A DNA stretch of 64,000 nucleotides from Carposina sasakii (GCA_014607495.2 CP053172.1:9376888-9440887); one strand, 5' to 3'. Counted from the stretch's first letter, positions 12,301 to 27,300 are shown. Notes: a model not told the origin generated them from the letters alone. Translations and numbers: made by a program.

Positions 12301-15300
12301 CAAAACGCCATCTCTTTCACTCCTACCGCGGTGACAGGGAAGGCATGCGTTAGATTGCATTAAGTTCTTACGTAAATATTCCCGGACACTGCTTGCCGGC
12401 GACGACGCTGTTTGAAAGCGCACACACTTTATTATCACAATATACAGGGTGTAACCTAAGGGGTACGTTAAGCACAAGCCTATTTCAGTCCACTGCTGGA
12501 CGTAGGCCTCCCCTAGGGCACGCCATAAGAATACTGTCGGGTGTTTTGCCCTGTCACGCTATTCATCAGATAAAAACAGCATCAAATATCTATCAGTTTG
12601 AACCATGAAGAAGGTATAATAGAGGAGGTGGGACTATGAAGTGAGTCGTGTGGCAATCGTGAGGCCATGACGTCATGATAGGGGCGGAGCTTCAGCGCCA
12701 GTGTAATGCAGTAGCTGTAACCACACGCTTGTGCTCCGAAATGTAACCGGATTAAAATTACAAAGACACTAGCGCTTTTATCAGGGTACTTTTTTACTAA
12801 AACGTAATATAATAAAATAAATAAATAAAAATAAATAATATTGCCATCTAGCGATGAGTAATTGCACCAGTAAAATAATCTTAAACCATATTGATAATGA
12901 GCAAGTAGTTTGACTAGTCACTACAAGGTGGTTTCTATGTAAATGGGCAGGGCTACAGTGTTCAATGCTCCCCTCGTCCCATACTTCACCCCCGCCCGCG
13001 GCACTCTATTTTTGTATGAAAATATAATTAGCCGCTACTCCTCTTTTATTTATTCTCCATGGTTTGAACTGTGTCTATTAAATAATGTACCCTTAGAGCC
13101 TTAAATTTGGTAACTACCTCTATAATAGTCGGCTATTTTAATAGTATTTCGCTATTTTAATATTATTTAACATAGGTACCCCTACTGCTACACCCTGCAT
13201 AGAATGAGTTTGGACACTTGGTCTGTAGCCTGTACGTGACTATCTTAAAATAAAAATAGCACAGAGTATCCATAAGCTGTAAAGAACGCCTGAGCAATGA
13301 ACAGGCAACCCTATCGCAGTAGAAAAACAAAAAAAAAATCTGCTGAGCACAACAGAACAAAGCTATACTGGCGCTCCATAGCTTATGTATACTCTAAAAA
13401 ACACAGTCAATTTTGCGAACATATCGTATATGTACGTGATAGCCAGCTCAATAGAAAAAAAACTAGTCGATACACACAAACACTTCCTACGATTCGACAA
13501 TCAGAAGGCGTGAAAGCTCGTTCCGAGATTGTCGATTTAATCATACGTTTCATAAAAGCCCCAAGTCATTTCTAATCTCAGTACTGCGCGTAATGGAGGC
13601 GGATGTTTGCGGCTGTAGAATAACTACAAGGCATTTTTTTATTATTATATATGTAAACAGGCAGGCAGTTGAGGCAACTGATTTTGCCTGTATCTAAATG
13701 TTGTCTTCTTAGGTTTTACTATGTTCTTTAATGTGTTTGTCTAGTTTGTTTTTGAAATTATTGACACTTGGTGCCGAAACCACTTCATTATTATTTATTT
13801 ATTTTTTTATTTTTAGATTAAGTATAATCTTTAAAAAATCTTTCTTACACTTCGCCTGTCACTTCTAGGACACGCTCGCTACGCTCGCTTCGCTTGTGCG
13901 TTGTTATTTTAACAGTAGTAGTAATCTGAGTAATTTAAGTCAAGATCGGAGCGGGACAGACCTGACTCCTCTTGAGTTTACGTTTAAGTGCGACGGCCAG
14001 AATAGACCATATTATCTTCTTCCGAAACCTATTCAAAATGCCTAGCCGTTTTGTAATACAGCGTGTTATACAATATGCCTTCGACACGCAACTACTACAC
14101 AGCCGCAAATATCAACCTCAAGTACGGTAAGAAAGCTAGCACACATTTTATAAGATTAACAAACAAAAATATCACTCAAAAATCGATTATTATATCGGTT
14201 ATCATTTCTCCAAACAGACTTACTTAATAACGCCAAATCTAAACAAAAATATCATTACTTAACTAAGATTCTGTGCTAATGCGGGGTTTCGTTAGAATAC
14301 ATCAGCTGCATCGCCTTGCTTGTCGTAAAAGTTGACTAAAAAACTCAGAGGCGTGCTCTCAGGCGATGAGCTAACTTGTCACTGATCTGTTACATTTCTG
14401 CTATACTATAATCTCCTTTATGATCCTACAGTTCTAACAATTTAAGGTACACAGCCCTATGTATCTATAGGTATACTAATAATATAGAGCTGAAGGGTTT
14501 GTTTGTTTGTACGCGCTAATCTCAGGAACAACTGGTCCGATTTGAAAAATTCTCTCATTGTTAGATAGCCCATTTATCGTGGAAGGCTATAGGCTATATA
14601 GCAACCCGCCCCGGCTTCGCACGGATGTAATTACGCGGAAGAAGTCGTGGGCGGCCGCTAGTATGTAATACATACCATGATGGGATCCTCCCCGTTTCGC
14701 ATACAATTTGAGTTTGTCCCTAAGTGCTCCGCGCTCGTTTTCTAATGAATCTATGTCTTGTTGCAAATGATCCATTGTTTCTTCAAATTCTTTTTCTTTC
14801 CTGAGAAAATAGGGTAGAATTGTCATTTAACATGCCTTCGACATATACCAGGGTGTAACAAAAAGGGTATATTAAGCGAAAAGGCTTGCGCTATATTAGC
14901 GCACTGTAAAGAATCTATTCACAATATTTGAGACTTGATATCACTGTCCGTGGGTATCGTACGAGGCGATTAAGGGTTTCCGGGAGGTGGGCAGCAGCGC
15001 CTCCCGTACTGACAACATAGTCCAAAATACAAACTGCGGTCACCAACCCGCCTGCCCAGCGTTGTGACTATGGGCAAATACCCCCATGACAGTCTTGTGC
15101 CGTGCCCTGGGGGAGGCCTACGTCCAGCAGTGGACTGCAATAGGCTGATGATGATGATGATGATCATTATGTTTATTTTTTGAGATAGTATGAAACAACT
15201 CACGAATTATGAATGATTTCAAGTCTCAAATTTGATGGATATGGAACTTTATAGTGGACTATATCCAAAGCTTTTTAGGGGTCGTATACAAAGGGTAAAA

Positions 15301-18300
15301 ACGAGACCCTATTACTAAGACTTCGCTGTCTGTCCGTCTGTCTGTCACCAGCACCGGTATGATGAATTTGATGAGAGCGAGATGTCTCACGTTTAAACGT
15401 CAAACTCACAGAGCTATTAATAACTAGATAAACTAAGTGTATGTACTTTGCATGTAAAAAATAGACTTAAGGAATTAGAATAAAAAAATCGTTCTCGAGC
15501 CAGGACTGAATGAATTAGGGCTGATAGAAGTGGTTTGCAATCCCTTTTTACACACCAAGTAGAAACACTTGCCTTGTCTAGTTATTACTTAGCTCTGTGG
15601 CTTTGACGTTTAAAAGTGAGACATCTCGCTCTCACCAAATTCATCATACCGGTGCAGCTAGAACCGAGATAGCTAGGTAGTTAAAATTTCCACAAATTCT
15701 GTTCCAAGTGCGAGTTGGACTGGCACTTGGCCGGTTTTTGCTTAACATACACCTTTTGTTACACCCTGTATACAAGGTGCTATAGTATCACTGACCTCTT
15801 CAGCTGATTCTGTGCATCCTCCAACTTTCTAGCAAGTTGCTCTGCCTTCAATTCAGCATCCCTAGCCGCTGCGGTCAGCTTTCGCTCTCCTAATTCGCGG
15901 CGAATTTGCATCTCTGATAGCTCCTCTTGTTTTGCCTGGCAAACGAGATTCCGGGATGAAGATAAGCATATAAATTAGTCCCACATTAAGATCCCTAAGG
16001 TCTTATATCGTGGGTACAAGCATCGGTATATAAATACATAGATAAGTATAGAAACATCCATGACTCGGAAACAAACATCGATATTCATCATAATCAATGT
16101 TTGCACCTACCGGAATTCGAACTCAGGACCTATGGCGTCGCAGGCGGGGTCACTACCTACTACACCAATCGGCAGTCGCGCGTCGCGTCGTATCTTTTTC
16201 TGTTTTGTGTTTATGATGGGCTTCACTAGAATACATCAGCTGCATCTCCTTCCGAGCATGTCGTAAGAGTCGACTAAGGGTAGGGACAAACTGAGCCCAC
16301 GTGCGCAACGTATACTGCGCATTATGACATCTAGACTACGAATTTTATATGAAAATATATTATAAAATTATTAATAAAGAAAATGGAAAAAATTCTTCAC
16401 CCGAGTGGGAATCGAACCCACGACCACTGCAAACCGTGCCAGCCGCTATAACCACTAAGCCACCGGGTCAATTACTCGGATGAAAATATATGACTTAGAA
16501 AAACACTTGTTCGAAACGTTGCGTATGATTAAGTGTGATTTTTAGTCGTCAACGTTCCCGAAAACTACGGAATCTCCTCATCATCACGATCATTTTTCTT
16601 TATGGAAGCATACCTGGGAAGTGTCTGGTTCCCAAAATATTAGGGTCCAAAGTTGAGTTAATAGACTGCGTTTTTCTGCATAAATGCACATAGTCGCGCG
16701 TAGCAAGATTTATTCACGAGAAATAATTAATATCTGTCTATGAAAAGACTAGCATAAACACTGGACACTATAAATTTCGCCCGATCAAGTATTTTTTAGT
16801 AAGCATTTTTTTTTTTGGCATAAACTTACTTTATTTGATCTATAGAGTACGTACCGTTCGTTAAGGGTGGCAACGAAAAAACATCCTGTATAACTTTCGT
16901 ACGTGGGCTCAGTTTGTCCCTACCTTTATGCTCTCAGGCGATAAGCTAGCAACTCGTCACTGATGTTAATCATCGGTCCCCGCTATCCTCAACGTTGCTG
17001 TAAGATCTCTAAAAATGACGATGATCTCTACGGAGATTGGCCAGGTACGCAAGAGATATACCGCACAAGTGTGTGCGCAAACACAGATGCACTCTCTATT
17101 CCCTCACTCTCATAGTCCGATGGGACGGAAAGCCGAGGCACGAGCTAAGTGACAGTTACAACATTAAAATCTGTACATGAAATAAATTCATTGGTACAGG
17201 CCCGTGACTGGGATCGAACTTACGCCTCCCGCTTGGAAGGTGCACGTCATAACCACTGGGCTATCACCGATTATCTCTAAAAATAATTTACTTGTAAATT
17301 GCTACCTACTATCTATATACCTATACATATAATAAAAATGTAACGGATCGCTGTCTGTACATGGAAGATATATGAGAAAAAATATTGTAGGAGGCCTTTA
17401 TCAACGCAATATTACCCAAAACAATGATTTTTGGAATTTTTGTCTGTTTGTCGTTTTGTCTGTTTGTCTGTGCGTTTGTGCAAGCTAATCTCAGGAACGG
17501 CTGAACCGATTTCGATGCAGTTTTCAGGAATATATTATGACAGGTTCCACTTAACATTTTTTATCCCGAATTTTTTTTTATCCCGCATAATTTCGACATT
17601 TTGCTTTTTCTGTAGTCCACGCGGACGGAGTCGCGGGCGTCCACTAGTAAATACTAAAACTATCAAAATCTTTAAACTTACATTTAGATGAACGTCTGAC
17701 GAAGCGTAGTGTTTTTCTACCTTTAAAACTTGGAAAGTTGGCTTGTTCAACTAATAGTTATCAATGCTAGCGAAAAGATTATTTCACAGTATCATACCTT
17801 AAGCGCCTTCCTAAGCTCCTTAATATCAGCTTCCTTATTCTCCAGTTTGATGGTTAGTGTTTTCGTCTCTTCCAGTTGTTTCTTCACCAGTTGCGCGCGC
17901 ACTACTATTGCTGGCGTTGGCTGAACATAAAAAAATGTATACCTATTTTTTTTGTTTAGTTTATCCCGAAGGAAAGGCAAGGGGAACTAAGCCCGTACAG
18001 CCATTGTCTTTAGTAAATGATTTCTGAATTAATGATGGATGATAATGATGATGATGAATGGAAACGTCAGGAAAATCGTCAAGAACGAATGCAAAATTAG
18101 TCAAAACCAAAAAGAATTGCAGAAACAACTTACATGGGCCCATGAAGAGATCGTATTCCGGCTAAAGTTTTACTCGGCTTACCTGCATATAAAACCATGC
18201 ACACGCACTAGATTCACATCACAAGTAAACAAAATATAACTTATCTACCAGAAAACATTACTTTACGGATACATGCATTTCACGCTATAAGAACCAAAAT

Positions 18301-21300
18301 GGACGTAACTAGATACGTTCATCTGGTTTTTATACAGCTAGTTATGATGCGCAATGTTTGAATCGCACTTCATACATGTTTCATACAAATATATCAGAAG
18401 TGGGATTCGCGACTCGAAATTCAATATATCCCACTTTTGATATATTTGTAAGGTGTTTAATACTATCAGAAGTGGGATTTATGATTAGAAATTCAACCCC
18501 ACTTTTGATATAGTTTTTATATAAAATATCAAAAGTGCGATATCCCAAAATGAAATTTTATTCTCTTTCACCGCCTGTGAATACACATCAGAAATGGCAT
18601 AATCGCCGGAGTCTCACCTTCTCGCCGGCCGCCTTCGCGTTGGCCATCATGTCGTATTCCTTCTCCTGTACGAACGCGGCCAGTTTGCCCACATCCGCCA
18701 TTACGGTCGATAGCGTGTGCTTTATTGTGCGCACCGCGCCATGGTCATCCTAGAGTTGAAAGCGAATAGTTAGAACATTTTAGTCATTAAAAAATGTAGC
18801 AAAGAGGGCGACTGGTGGTGACTGGATGGCAAAAACGGGAGATCGAGCCATGTGGCGAGCCCTGCGGGAGGCCTACGTCCAGCAGTGGACTGCAATAGGC
18901 TGACGATATAAATGTAGCTAACCAAAAATTTTCTTTTAAAGGCCAAGCTGTATACACAGTCTTTTTGCCTCCACCTTGGGATGTGAAGTGAATAAATTAA
19001 CTAATTCTGTATAAGTCGCCTTGTGGTAAAAATTTCTAATCTAAGGTGCTTTTTCTATTGTTTTTTTTTTCTTCTTTAAATTTCTTCACCTGCTGATAAA
19101 CTTTGTCGCCCGGCACCTTTTTATTTGCCTCCATATAGCCGCAACATTGTCGAGCGACAAGCGATTCCCTGGACATACCTATTCCCTTACCTGCTGATAG
19201 ACCTTGTCCACCGCGGCCTTCCATATAGCCTCGACATTGTCGTGCGGCAGTGCGGCGCCGTCCCCGCGCTCTCCGGCGGTGGCGGCGCACGCGCACGCAG
19301 CCCGCGCGGACAGCGCCGCCGCGCGCGCGCACCGCACTAGCGCACTCGACACGTCGCCGCGCAGCCGGGAGATTAGCTGGCAGATACGAAGTTTTACACC
19401 AGGGGTTCCCAATTTTTTTTCACATAGACCCCTTTCAAACGTTCACCGGTTCCGGTGGCCCCCTATTTATAGGCCTAAACATGCGAACAGGGTATATGCA
19501 TGATTTTTATGTTTAATTTTTAGATTCTACGTAAAAAATAAATAAAATTTGCCCTGGGAATGGCATATCTAAGTTTAATCGTTTTAGATTTATAGCGATT
19601 CAAAAATACGAGCCGGCAAAACGATTTTAAACTCCGTTTGCTCCATACTAAAATGGCATAAACTTTGACGTCATAGTAGACAACAGTCTCAAATTAGTAT
19701 GGGAAAAAAATGCAATCTTATTTTATAAACGTAATAATATAACATTTTTGTGTATAGTTGTCAAAAAAAATTGTTTGCCAATAAGTACAGATATTGATTA
19801 AGTATATATAGTAATGAGATAATTCTAAATATGGGTAAAATTGTATGTTTTTACTCTCTTTATGTTGTAATTTTTTTAAACTTTAAACACCAGTAACTTT
19901 GGTATTTACTAACCGATTGATGTTATTTTTGCACTATTCGGTTTGCATTTGTAATATCTTTAGAATAAAATATGAAAAATCTGTTTACATGTCAGACGCA
20001 TATTCCCTATTATTAATCGCGAACAGAAGTAACCTCAGACACATGGGGAATAAGATGTCATAGACTGCTAATGTCATACTAACTGTTTCGATGCACCATT
20101 AGTCTTTTCGGTGCCTCACAATTCCAGTCCTTGGTGCATCGAAACTGTTAGTATGACATTACGAGCACTCTATGTCTACATCTTATTCCTCTAATGTATT
20201 GTAATCGTTCCTTAGTAGACTGTTACGATATGTACGGAAGGAGATGCAGCTGATGTATTCTAGTGAAGCCCTGCATCAGTACAGATAATACATACAATAT
20301 TTTATTACGTACCAGAGGCAGCTGCTGACATTTTTAGATGGGGGAGTTCACTCCCGTAACGAATGGGATGGTGCAAGTTCAACCGCGCATTTATAAAATA
20401 TCAGTCTACATCTTATTCTAACTCTAAGCGACCTCTAGTAGCGGCATACGCGTATAAAAGTGAGCGGCGCTCCAGATAAGGCTAATACTTTTATACGAAA
20501 TGTTCTGTTTCACGCGCCGGCCTATGTAGGTATACCCGAGTACTCGTACTTTCGTTTCATTGGAGCGCGATCGCTAGAGCTCTACTCGATACATTAGATA
20601 TGTACGAACGCGTAGACACTATTGTATAAACATAGTAGAATTGAAAGATAATTATAAATATAGAGAAATATAGATTGCCTATGTAATCTTCGTGGGTGGG
20701 AGTGCACCGCACCAGCGCTCCTTAGGACGAGCCGCCAGTGTTACGTACATATATAATTATACTCTTTTTCGACCATGGTGGCATTTTAGCGTTTTTGTCT
20801 TTCCACTCTTAATATTATGATTATAAAATTATTAGTAAAGAAAATGGAAAAAAATCTTCACCCGAGTGGGAATCGAACCCACGACCACTGCAAACCGTTG
20901 TTATTATTATTATCGTAAGAGGCGATTAAAAGTTTCCGGGAGGTGGGCAGCAGCGTCTCCCGTGTTGACAACATAGTCCGAAAATCAACCTGCCTGCCAA
21001 CCGTAGCCTTGTGGCATGCCCTGGGGGAGGCCTACGTCCAGCAGCGGACTGCAATAGTCTGATTATTACCTGCATATCAATATTAAGGCTCTCCAAATTG
21101 ACTCCGGTCGGCAACCGCCTGCGAACGCCCTTCAACTGTTGCTGTATCGTGTTGCAGCTGCTTATTATGTGATCGTGCAACAAGCCAAACTCTAGCCCGC
21201 TGTCAGATGCCTGTGGATACATAGATAAATAAATATTTACATACTCTTATCTATGCCCACATTTAAAATCTTGTATTGCGGGTACTAATACTAAGCAACG

Positions 21301-24300
21301 GTATAATTATAAAAACCCCCTGTGGCAGTAGCCTTGTGGCGTGCCCTGGGGGAGGCCTAAGTCCAGCAGTGGACTGCAATAGGCTGAAGAAGAAGAAGAA
21401 GAAGAAGATAACTATAAAACATCAATAACTCGGGAAACTTTGGCACTAAAATACCTCCACCTGGCTAATCTCCGTTAAGATTGGCCACCATGACCGAAGT
21501 ACGGTCGGAGTCATTATATTATAGCTTATATCTATTACTATATTGGGCTAGTTCATGATTATTTATGGCTGTAGTCATTCATAACTGCAATTCATTCATT
21601 CACTCAATTATAGCCATAGACATTCATTGCCACTCACTAATGGCTAGCTATACAGGGTGTTTTTTGGTCGTCAACGTTCCCGAATACTACGGAATCTCCT
21701 CATCTTCACGATCATTTTTCTCCATGGAAGCATACCTGGGAAGTATCCAATATATTAGGGTCCAAAGTTAGACTGCGTTTTTCTGCATAAATGCACCTAG
21801 ACGAGCGTAGCAAGATTTTTTCAAGAGAAATAATTAATATCTGTGTTTAAAAAAACTAACATAAACACTAGACACTATAAATTTCGCCCGATCAAGTAAT
21901 TAAAAAAAAAAAAAAAAAAAATTCCCAGCATTTATTTGGCATAAACTTACTTTATTCGACGTATAGAGTTACGGGTGGTCACGAAAAAACATTCTGTATA
22001 GTCAATATAATGGCCCTACATATTCATGGTCATAACAACTAACCTGTGTGGCATGTGACAGCGCAGTGGCATCAGCACGAGCGGCCCTAGAGAGTGCGTC
22101 TATAGCGGCACACGAGTGAAGCAGCGTGTCACAGCTAGTCACGTTACAGGCGTTAGCGCCTAGGGCCGAGTACATCGCTGATAAATAGGTCCAACAACGC
22201 TCCAGACCTGGGAAAAATACATACATACATACATACAGAGTGAGAGTGACAGCCAGGCAAACATTCATATGGCGACTTCTGACCATGATTCTGAGTCGAA
22301 AACCACTGAAAATTTTCGCTGCAAAATTTTTCAACTTTTTTTAAAAAAAATTCCGGAAGAATTACTTTAAATAGTTCATTTAATTAGGCCTTCGATGGTG
22401 GTTTAAAAAAATAATTTTAACTAATACATGATTTTTTAGAAAAAACTTTCCCTTGATAAAGTTAAAATATCCGATCAACCCAAATCTGTTAAAAAACCCT
22501 AAAACGCCAACAGTTCTCACAAACACAATTATTTCCCACAATGTCAATATTTTCCTAAAACGTCAACATTTCCCACCATGTTGACATTTCCCAAAACATC
22601 AACATCATCGCACTTACCAGGCCCTCCAACAGGTGTTCTAATTATCTGTGTGCATTAATACTAACATAGTTTTTCCATAAGTTCCGTTTTATTTATACTA
22701 ACACAATATGGACTAGCGTAAGTTTTTTTAGTCTGAAACAATGGGAAATAAAAACAATTATTATTATATATATTATTACTTACCATCTAATTGGCAGTTC
22801 TCATCCAGCTCGTTGCTCTTCAACAGCTGCAGCGTCGCGTCCAACGCGCGTTCCTGTAGTGTGGCGTCAGGCAGCGCGCTGGCAGCCCTTAGCAACTGTT
22901 CCGGTGGACAGTTTGATAGCGCGTCTGTCCATAGCGTTACTATACACTGGGGGAAGGAAATGGGATTATAATCACCGTTTTATAATACCGAATGTTTCTA
23001 TAATAAAGTTAAGAGATATAGTAGACTAACGATCCGCCCCAGCTTCGCACAGGTGCAATGCTGATGGTGATATACTCGTATTAAATTTTTATATTAAAAA
23101 ATTAGTGATTATCTTTTGACACGATACAAAGTAGGTAAAAACATAATTTAAAATATCCAAAAACCCGACTGCTTAAAAGAGACTGCATAATAATAAAAAA
23201 CTGAAAAGAAAAAAACAAGCACTTAGATGTCCGGTGGTCTAGAATTCTATAATATTATTATGGAATGAATACTATTGAAGAACATGAAATATTTTCTAAC
23301 GATCGTAACATAACAACTGAACAGCCAGGATCCATTGATATATTAGCTTGGCTGTCTGATAATGGATCCCGACTGTTCAGTTTTTTTATGTCATGTTTTA
23401 TTTTATTTTATACTTTTTTGTTATGAGTACTTAGCTACTAATAAGTACGCTTCAAGAAACATGCTCAACATGCTCGGCTGCAAGAAGTTTTCGTCTTGCT
23501 GCTGTCTAAAAACTTATATCTGGGAATGGTTGTTACGCAACTTTCAATCATTTTTTTAACATTTATTTATTTATTGTTAAATTGTATATAAGTACAGTGG
23601 TCTTATAGCTGTAAACTGAATCAATACAATTTTACTCATCAAGTGTAACATGTATATTGTTACAATACAATTAAAATAGATTCAATTTAAAATTAATGAA
23701 ATAAATTAAATTAAAATCAATAATCCACATTACCATCACCAATAAAATAACTATAATAATCAATTTAAAAATTCCTAAGCTAACACTGAATAATTAAATA
23801 TTAAAATTACATTATACCAAACTATGTCAAATAAAACTAAAATAATTGCATCAGCTACACACATAAAAATTAAGGTGCTGTGCTTTGCACCTTGCCGTCA
23901 AAATACTCTTCTAAACAGTATTGCGATATTTACACCAGACTTATCTATATTATCTATTTAAAAATTGTGCAACAAAATCCTTTGCGTAGTTCAAAGGATC
24001 TAAGCATACATAGCACAGACAGACAGCGGGAAGCAACTAACTTTATACTATGTTATGATGTGTAAACACGCGTTTAGGTGTAAATATGCGTTAAGGTGTA
24101 AACACGCGTTTAGGTGTAAACACGCGTTTAGGTGTAAACACGCGTTTAGGTGTAAATACGCGTTTAGGTGTAAACACGCGTTTAGGTCTTATCTCACCTG
24201 AATCATATAAAGTTGGTACTCCAGTTGGCATCGGAAGCTGTATTGCACAGCGGTATGAGTTTTGGTTATCACCTCTCGGTCCCACACGTTGACTGCTGGG

Positions 24301-27300
24301 AATCTATGGAATTAATATACAACTGTTACAGTTATGTCCATCAATGTATGTATACAGGGAATGTTCATCGAATAGGGTAGTTGACAGTTTCTTTATTTGT
24401 ATTTATATCGAAAGATAAAATAAATGAAAAATTTGCGAAAGAAAAATTTCGCTAGCGTGAAAACTTTCCAGGATATAACGATTTCAATTTCACAATTTTA
24501 GACTTGTCAAAAAACGCTTCATACAAACGGCTACCACGACGTGACGTCACTCTTTAAGTAACTTGTATGCGCGTAAAGGAACTTTTGTTCTACAGCTATA
24601 TTAAATACATATTGCGTTTATAAATATGGTCACAAAACTAAAATTGCTGTAAATGATGTAGGTGAACATGTGATGTAGTAATTTTCAATTAATTTCACAT
24701 TTGGAAAATTGACTTGCCCACTTAACTTTGAAGGCTTACTACTACCTCATTTGGACACATAATCAAATTGTAATTTTACAGATAGGTATGATTATGATAA
24801 TTTATTCTGATAAGCATAAAATGTTATTAAGATTCAGCCATAGGAAACTACGCCATTGCTATGAAAATAGTCCACTATAAAGATCGTATATACAAAATTT
24901 GAGACTCGAAATCACATGTAGATATCTATTTAACATATAATCTATATCAATAAAAATATAGCTGTATAATGTATACAGGGTGTAACAGAAAGGGTATGTT
25001 AAGCGAAAAGCTGTATAAATAGCCCACTATAGAGAACCTATTTCCAAAATTTGAGACTCGAAATCACATTTTTATTTTTCAAGATTGTATGAAAATTCCT
25101 GAGATATTTAAAAATTCTCCATACTATCGGGAAAAATAAACATGTGATTTCGGATCTCAAATTTTGTGGATAGGTTCTCTATAGTGGGCTATTTACATAG
25201 CTTTTCGCTTAACATACCCTTTCTGTTACATCCTGTATATAATAATACAAGATTTTTAATAATCGGAGTTACTTACTTCTCACGTATCTGCCCAAGTATG
25301 ATGTCCGATTTGGTGTTAAGTCTTTGAAGCAGTAATATTAGAAGCATGGCGTCATTGTCACCTGAAAAAAAAATGGATATTAAGGACGATTCTGACCGTG
25401 AAACCTAAACTTAAAATTAGTTCTACCTGTCTCTTTCTGTCTCAGCCAGCTGTGTTAAGAATAGAGAGGGACAGATCTGACTAATTTTAAGTTTACGTTT
25501 AAGCATACAATACATACATATAATCACGCCTTTATCCCTTACGGGGTAGGCAGAGCACCAAGGGCCGATAGAACCACAAGGTGCCACTTCTGACCAATTT
25601 TGAGGGTATAGTTGAGATGTAAAAATTCAGTTAGTAGTGACATGTTTAAGCATGATGGTCAGAATCGACCATAATTGTTTGTTATTGTGTTACAGTATGT
25701 TTTTTTTTCTTATATCAATAGAAGAGATGTCGATAATTAATTGTTATTCAATATCTCTCCTGGATTAATTCCGTGCAAATGAGGCTTGGCATGACTACAT
25801 ATATCAGAAGTGAAATATACTAAACTTAAATGAAATTGTATCGGGCGTTACAATTCGGAAGTTCAAACGTTCACTATGGGTGCGCCCACCACCGGGCCCT
25901 ACACCCTCCGCTGACCCTCGGATCTGATAACTCATAACTGCGAAAACAGGCACTTGCACTAACTACAATACATAAAATAAATACAATCGCCAGGGTCAGT
26001 GGAGGGTGTAGGGTCAGTGGAGGGTGTAGGGCCCGGTGGTGGGCGCACCCATAGTGAATATACTACACTTTAAAGAGGAATAACATCAAATATCCTTATT
26101 GTAAAACATAAATGGTTAAACACATAATTTTAAAGTGGAATCGCATCAAGTACATATTCTTACCAGACAACGTGGCAGATTCTGATCGCCGCACATATTC
26201 ATAAGCTAGAAATGTGGTCTACCTGTCCCTTTCTATCTAAGCTATTTCACATTAACAACTAGAGAGACAGACATAACTAATTTTAATACTAGGATTAAGA
26301 ATGGCAGTGAGAATCGACCACAGTATCAGAAGTGGGGTACTATATTTTAAAGTGGACTGTATCATCAGAAGTGGGATAACATTTTTAAAAGTGGTATTTA
26401 ATCAGGTATAGTATATACTTACCAGAAGGCGCCATAAAGTGATCGGGCAAGCAAGCCAGTAGCATATCGGCTCTGGCGCGAGACTGGGCCAATTCTAACG
26501 CTCGCAGCTGCAAATCTATAGACCTGGAAAGACAAGGAGTTACTATTATATTGTTAAAGAAAAAAAAGACCCCGAATCTAAAAATAATTTAAAAAATCAT
26601 GCATATTTCCCCAATTGACCGCACAAGGTGTCGTCGTCACTAAATTGTAGATCTTGGGAATCATAATAACATCGGCCACCCCTAAGCTTATAAGTTGTAA
26701 ATACCTGGTAGACGCCCTAGACATGTGCACTAGAGACCCTAGTTCCACCGGGGGCGAGGTGCGAGTGGATTCCGAAGCGCTTTCCTGTTCGGACGGAGCG
26801 GGCGATCCTGGAGAAAAACACATTATTTTTATTAATATACATAATTCCTTGGCCGCGTGGTGCCGGCAGAGTAGAATTCGTACCACCCCATGTCTGCCCG
26901 TGGGTATCGTACGAGGCGATTAAGGATTTCCGAGAGGTGGGCTGCAGCGCGTCCCGTATTGACAACATAGTCCAAAATACAAACTGCGGTCACCAACCCG
27001 TCTGCCCAGCGTGGTGACTATGGGCAGATACCCCTCATGGCAGTCTTGTGGCGTGCCTACGTCCAGCAGTGGACTGCAATAGGCTGATGATGATGACATA
27101 AATCCTGTGCTGACCCAGGGCTTTACTTTAATACATCAGCTGCATCTCCCTCCGTGCATATCGTAAGAGTCGACTAAGGAACTCGGGTATTCTCTCAGGC
27201 GATGAGCTAGCAACTTGTCTATAATCATTTACATCGCTAAACATGGCTGTACGATATCCTCATTATCTACACCTCTAGCGGAGCCACCTATCGGATGCAA

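Noticed and set aside
19036..19516. Several overlapping 70-99-codon ORFs around exon 18
   Set aside because: They arise from the GC-rich exon being open in several frames. Only the frame that joins exons 17 and 19 is supported.
24060..24185. CRISPR array
   Set aside because: Units are directly adjacent with no spacers and the host is an animal. It is a minisatellite.
26654..26968. ORFs overlapping dctn1 exon 11 on either strand
   Set aside because: They run through an RTE tail and the exon by chance. Frame and splice evidence support only the dynactin reading.
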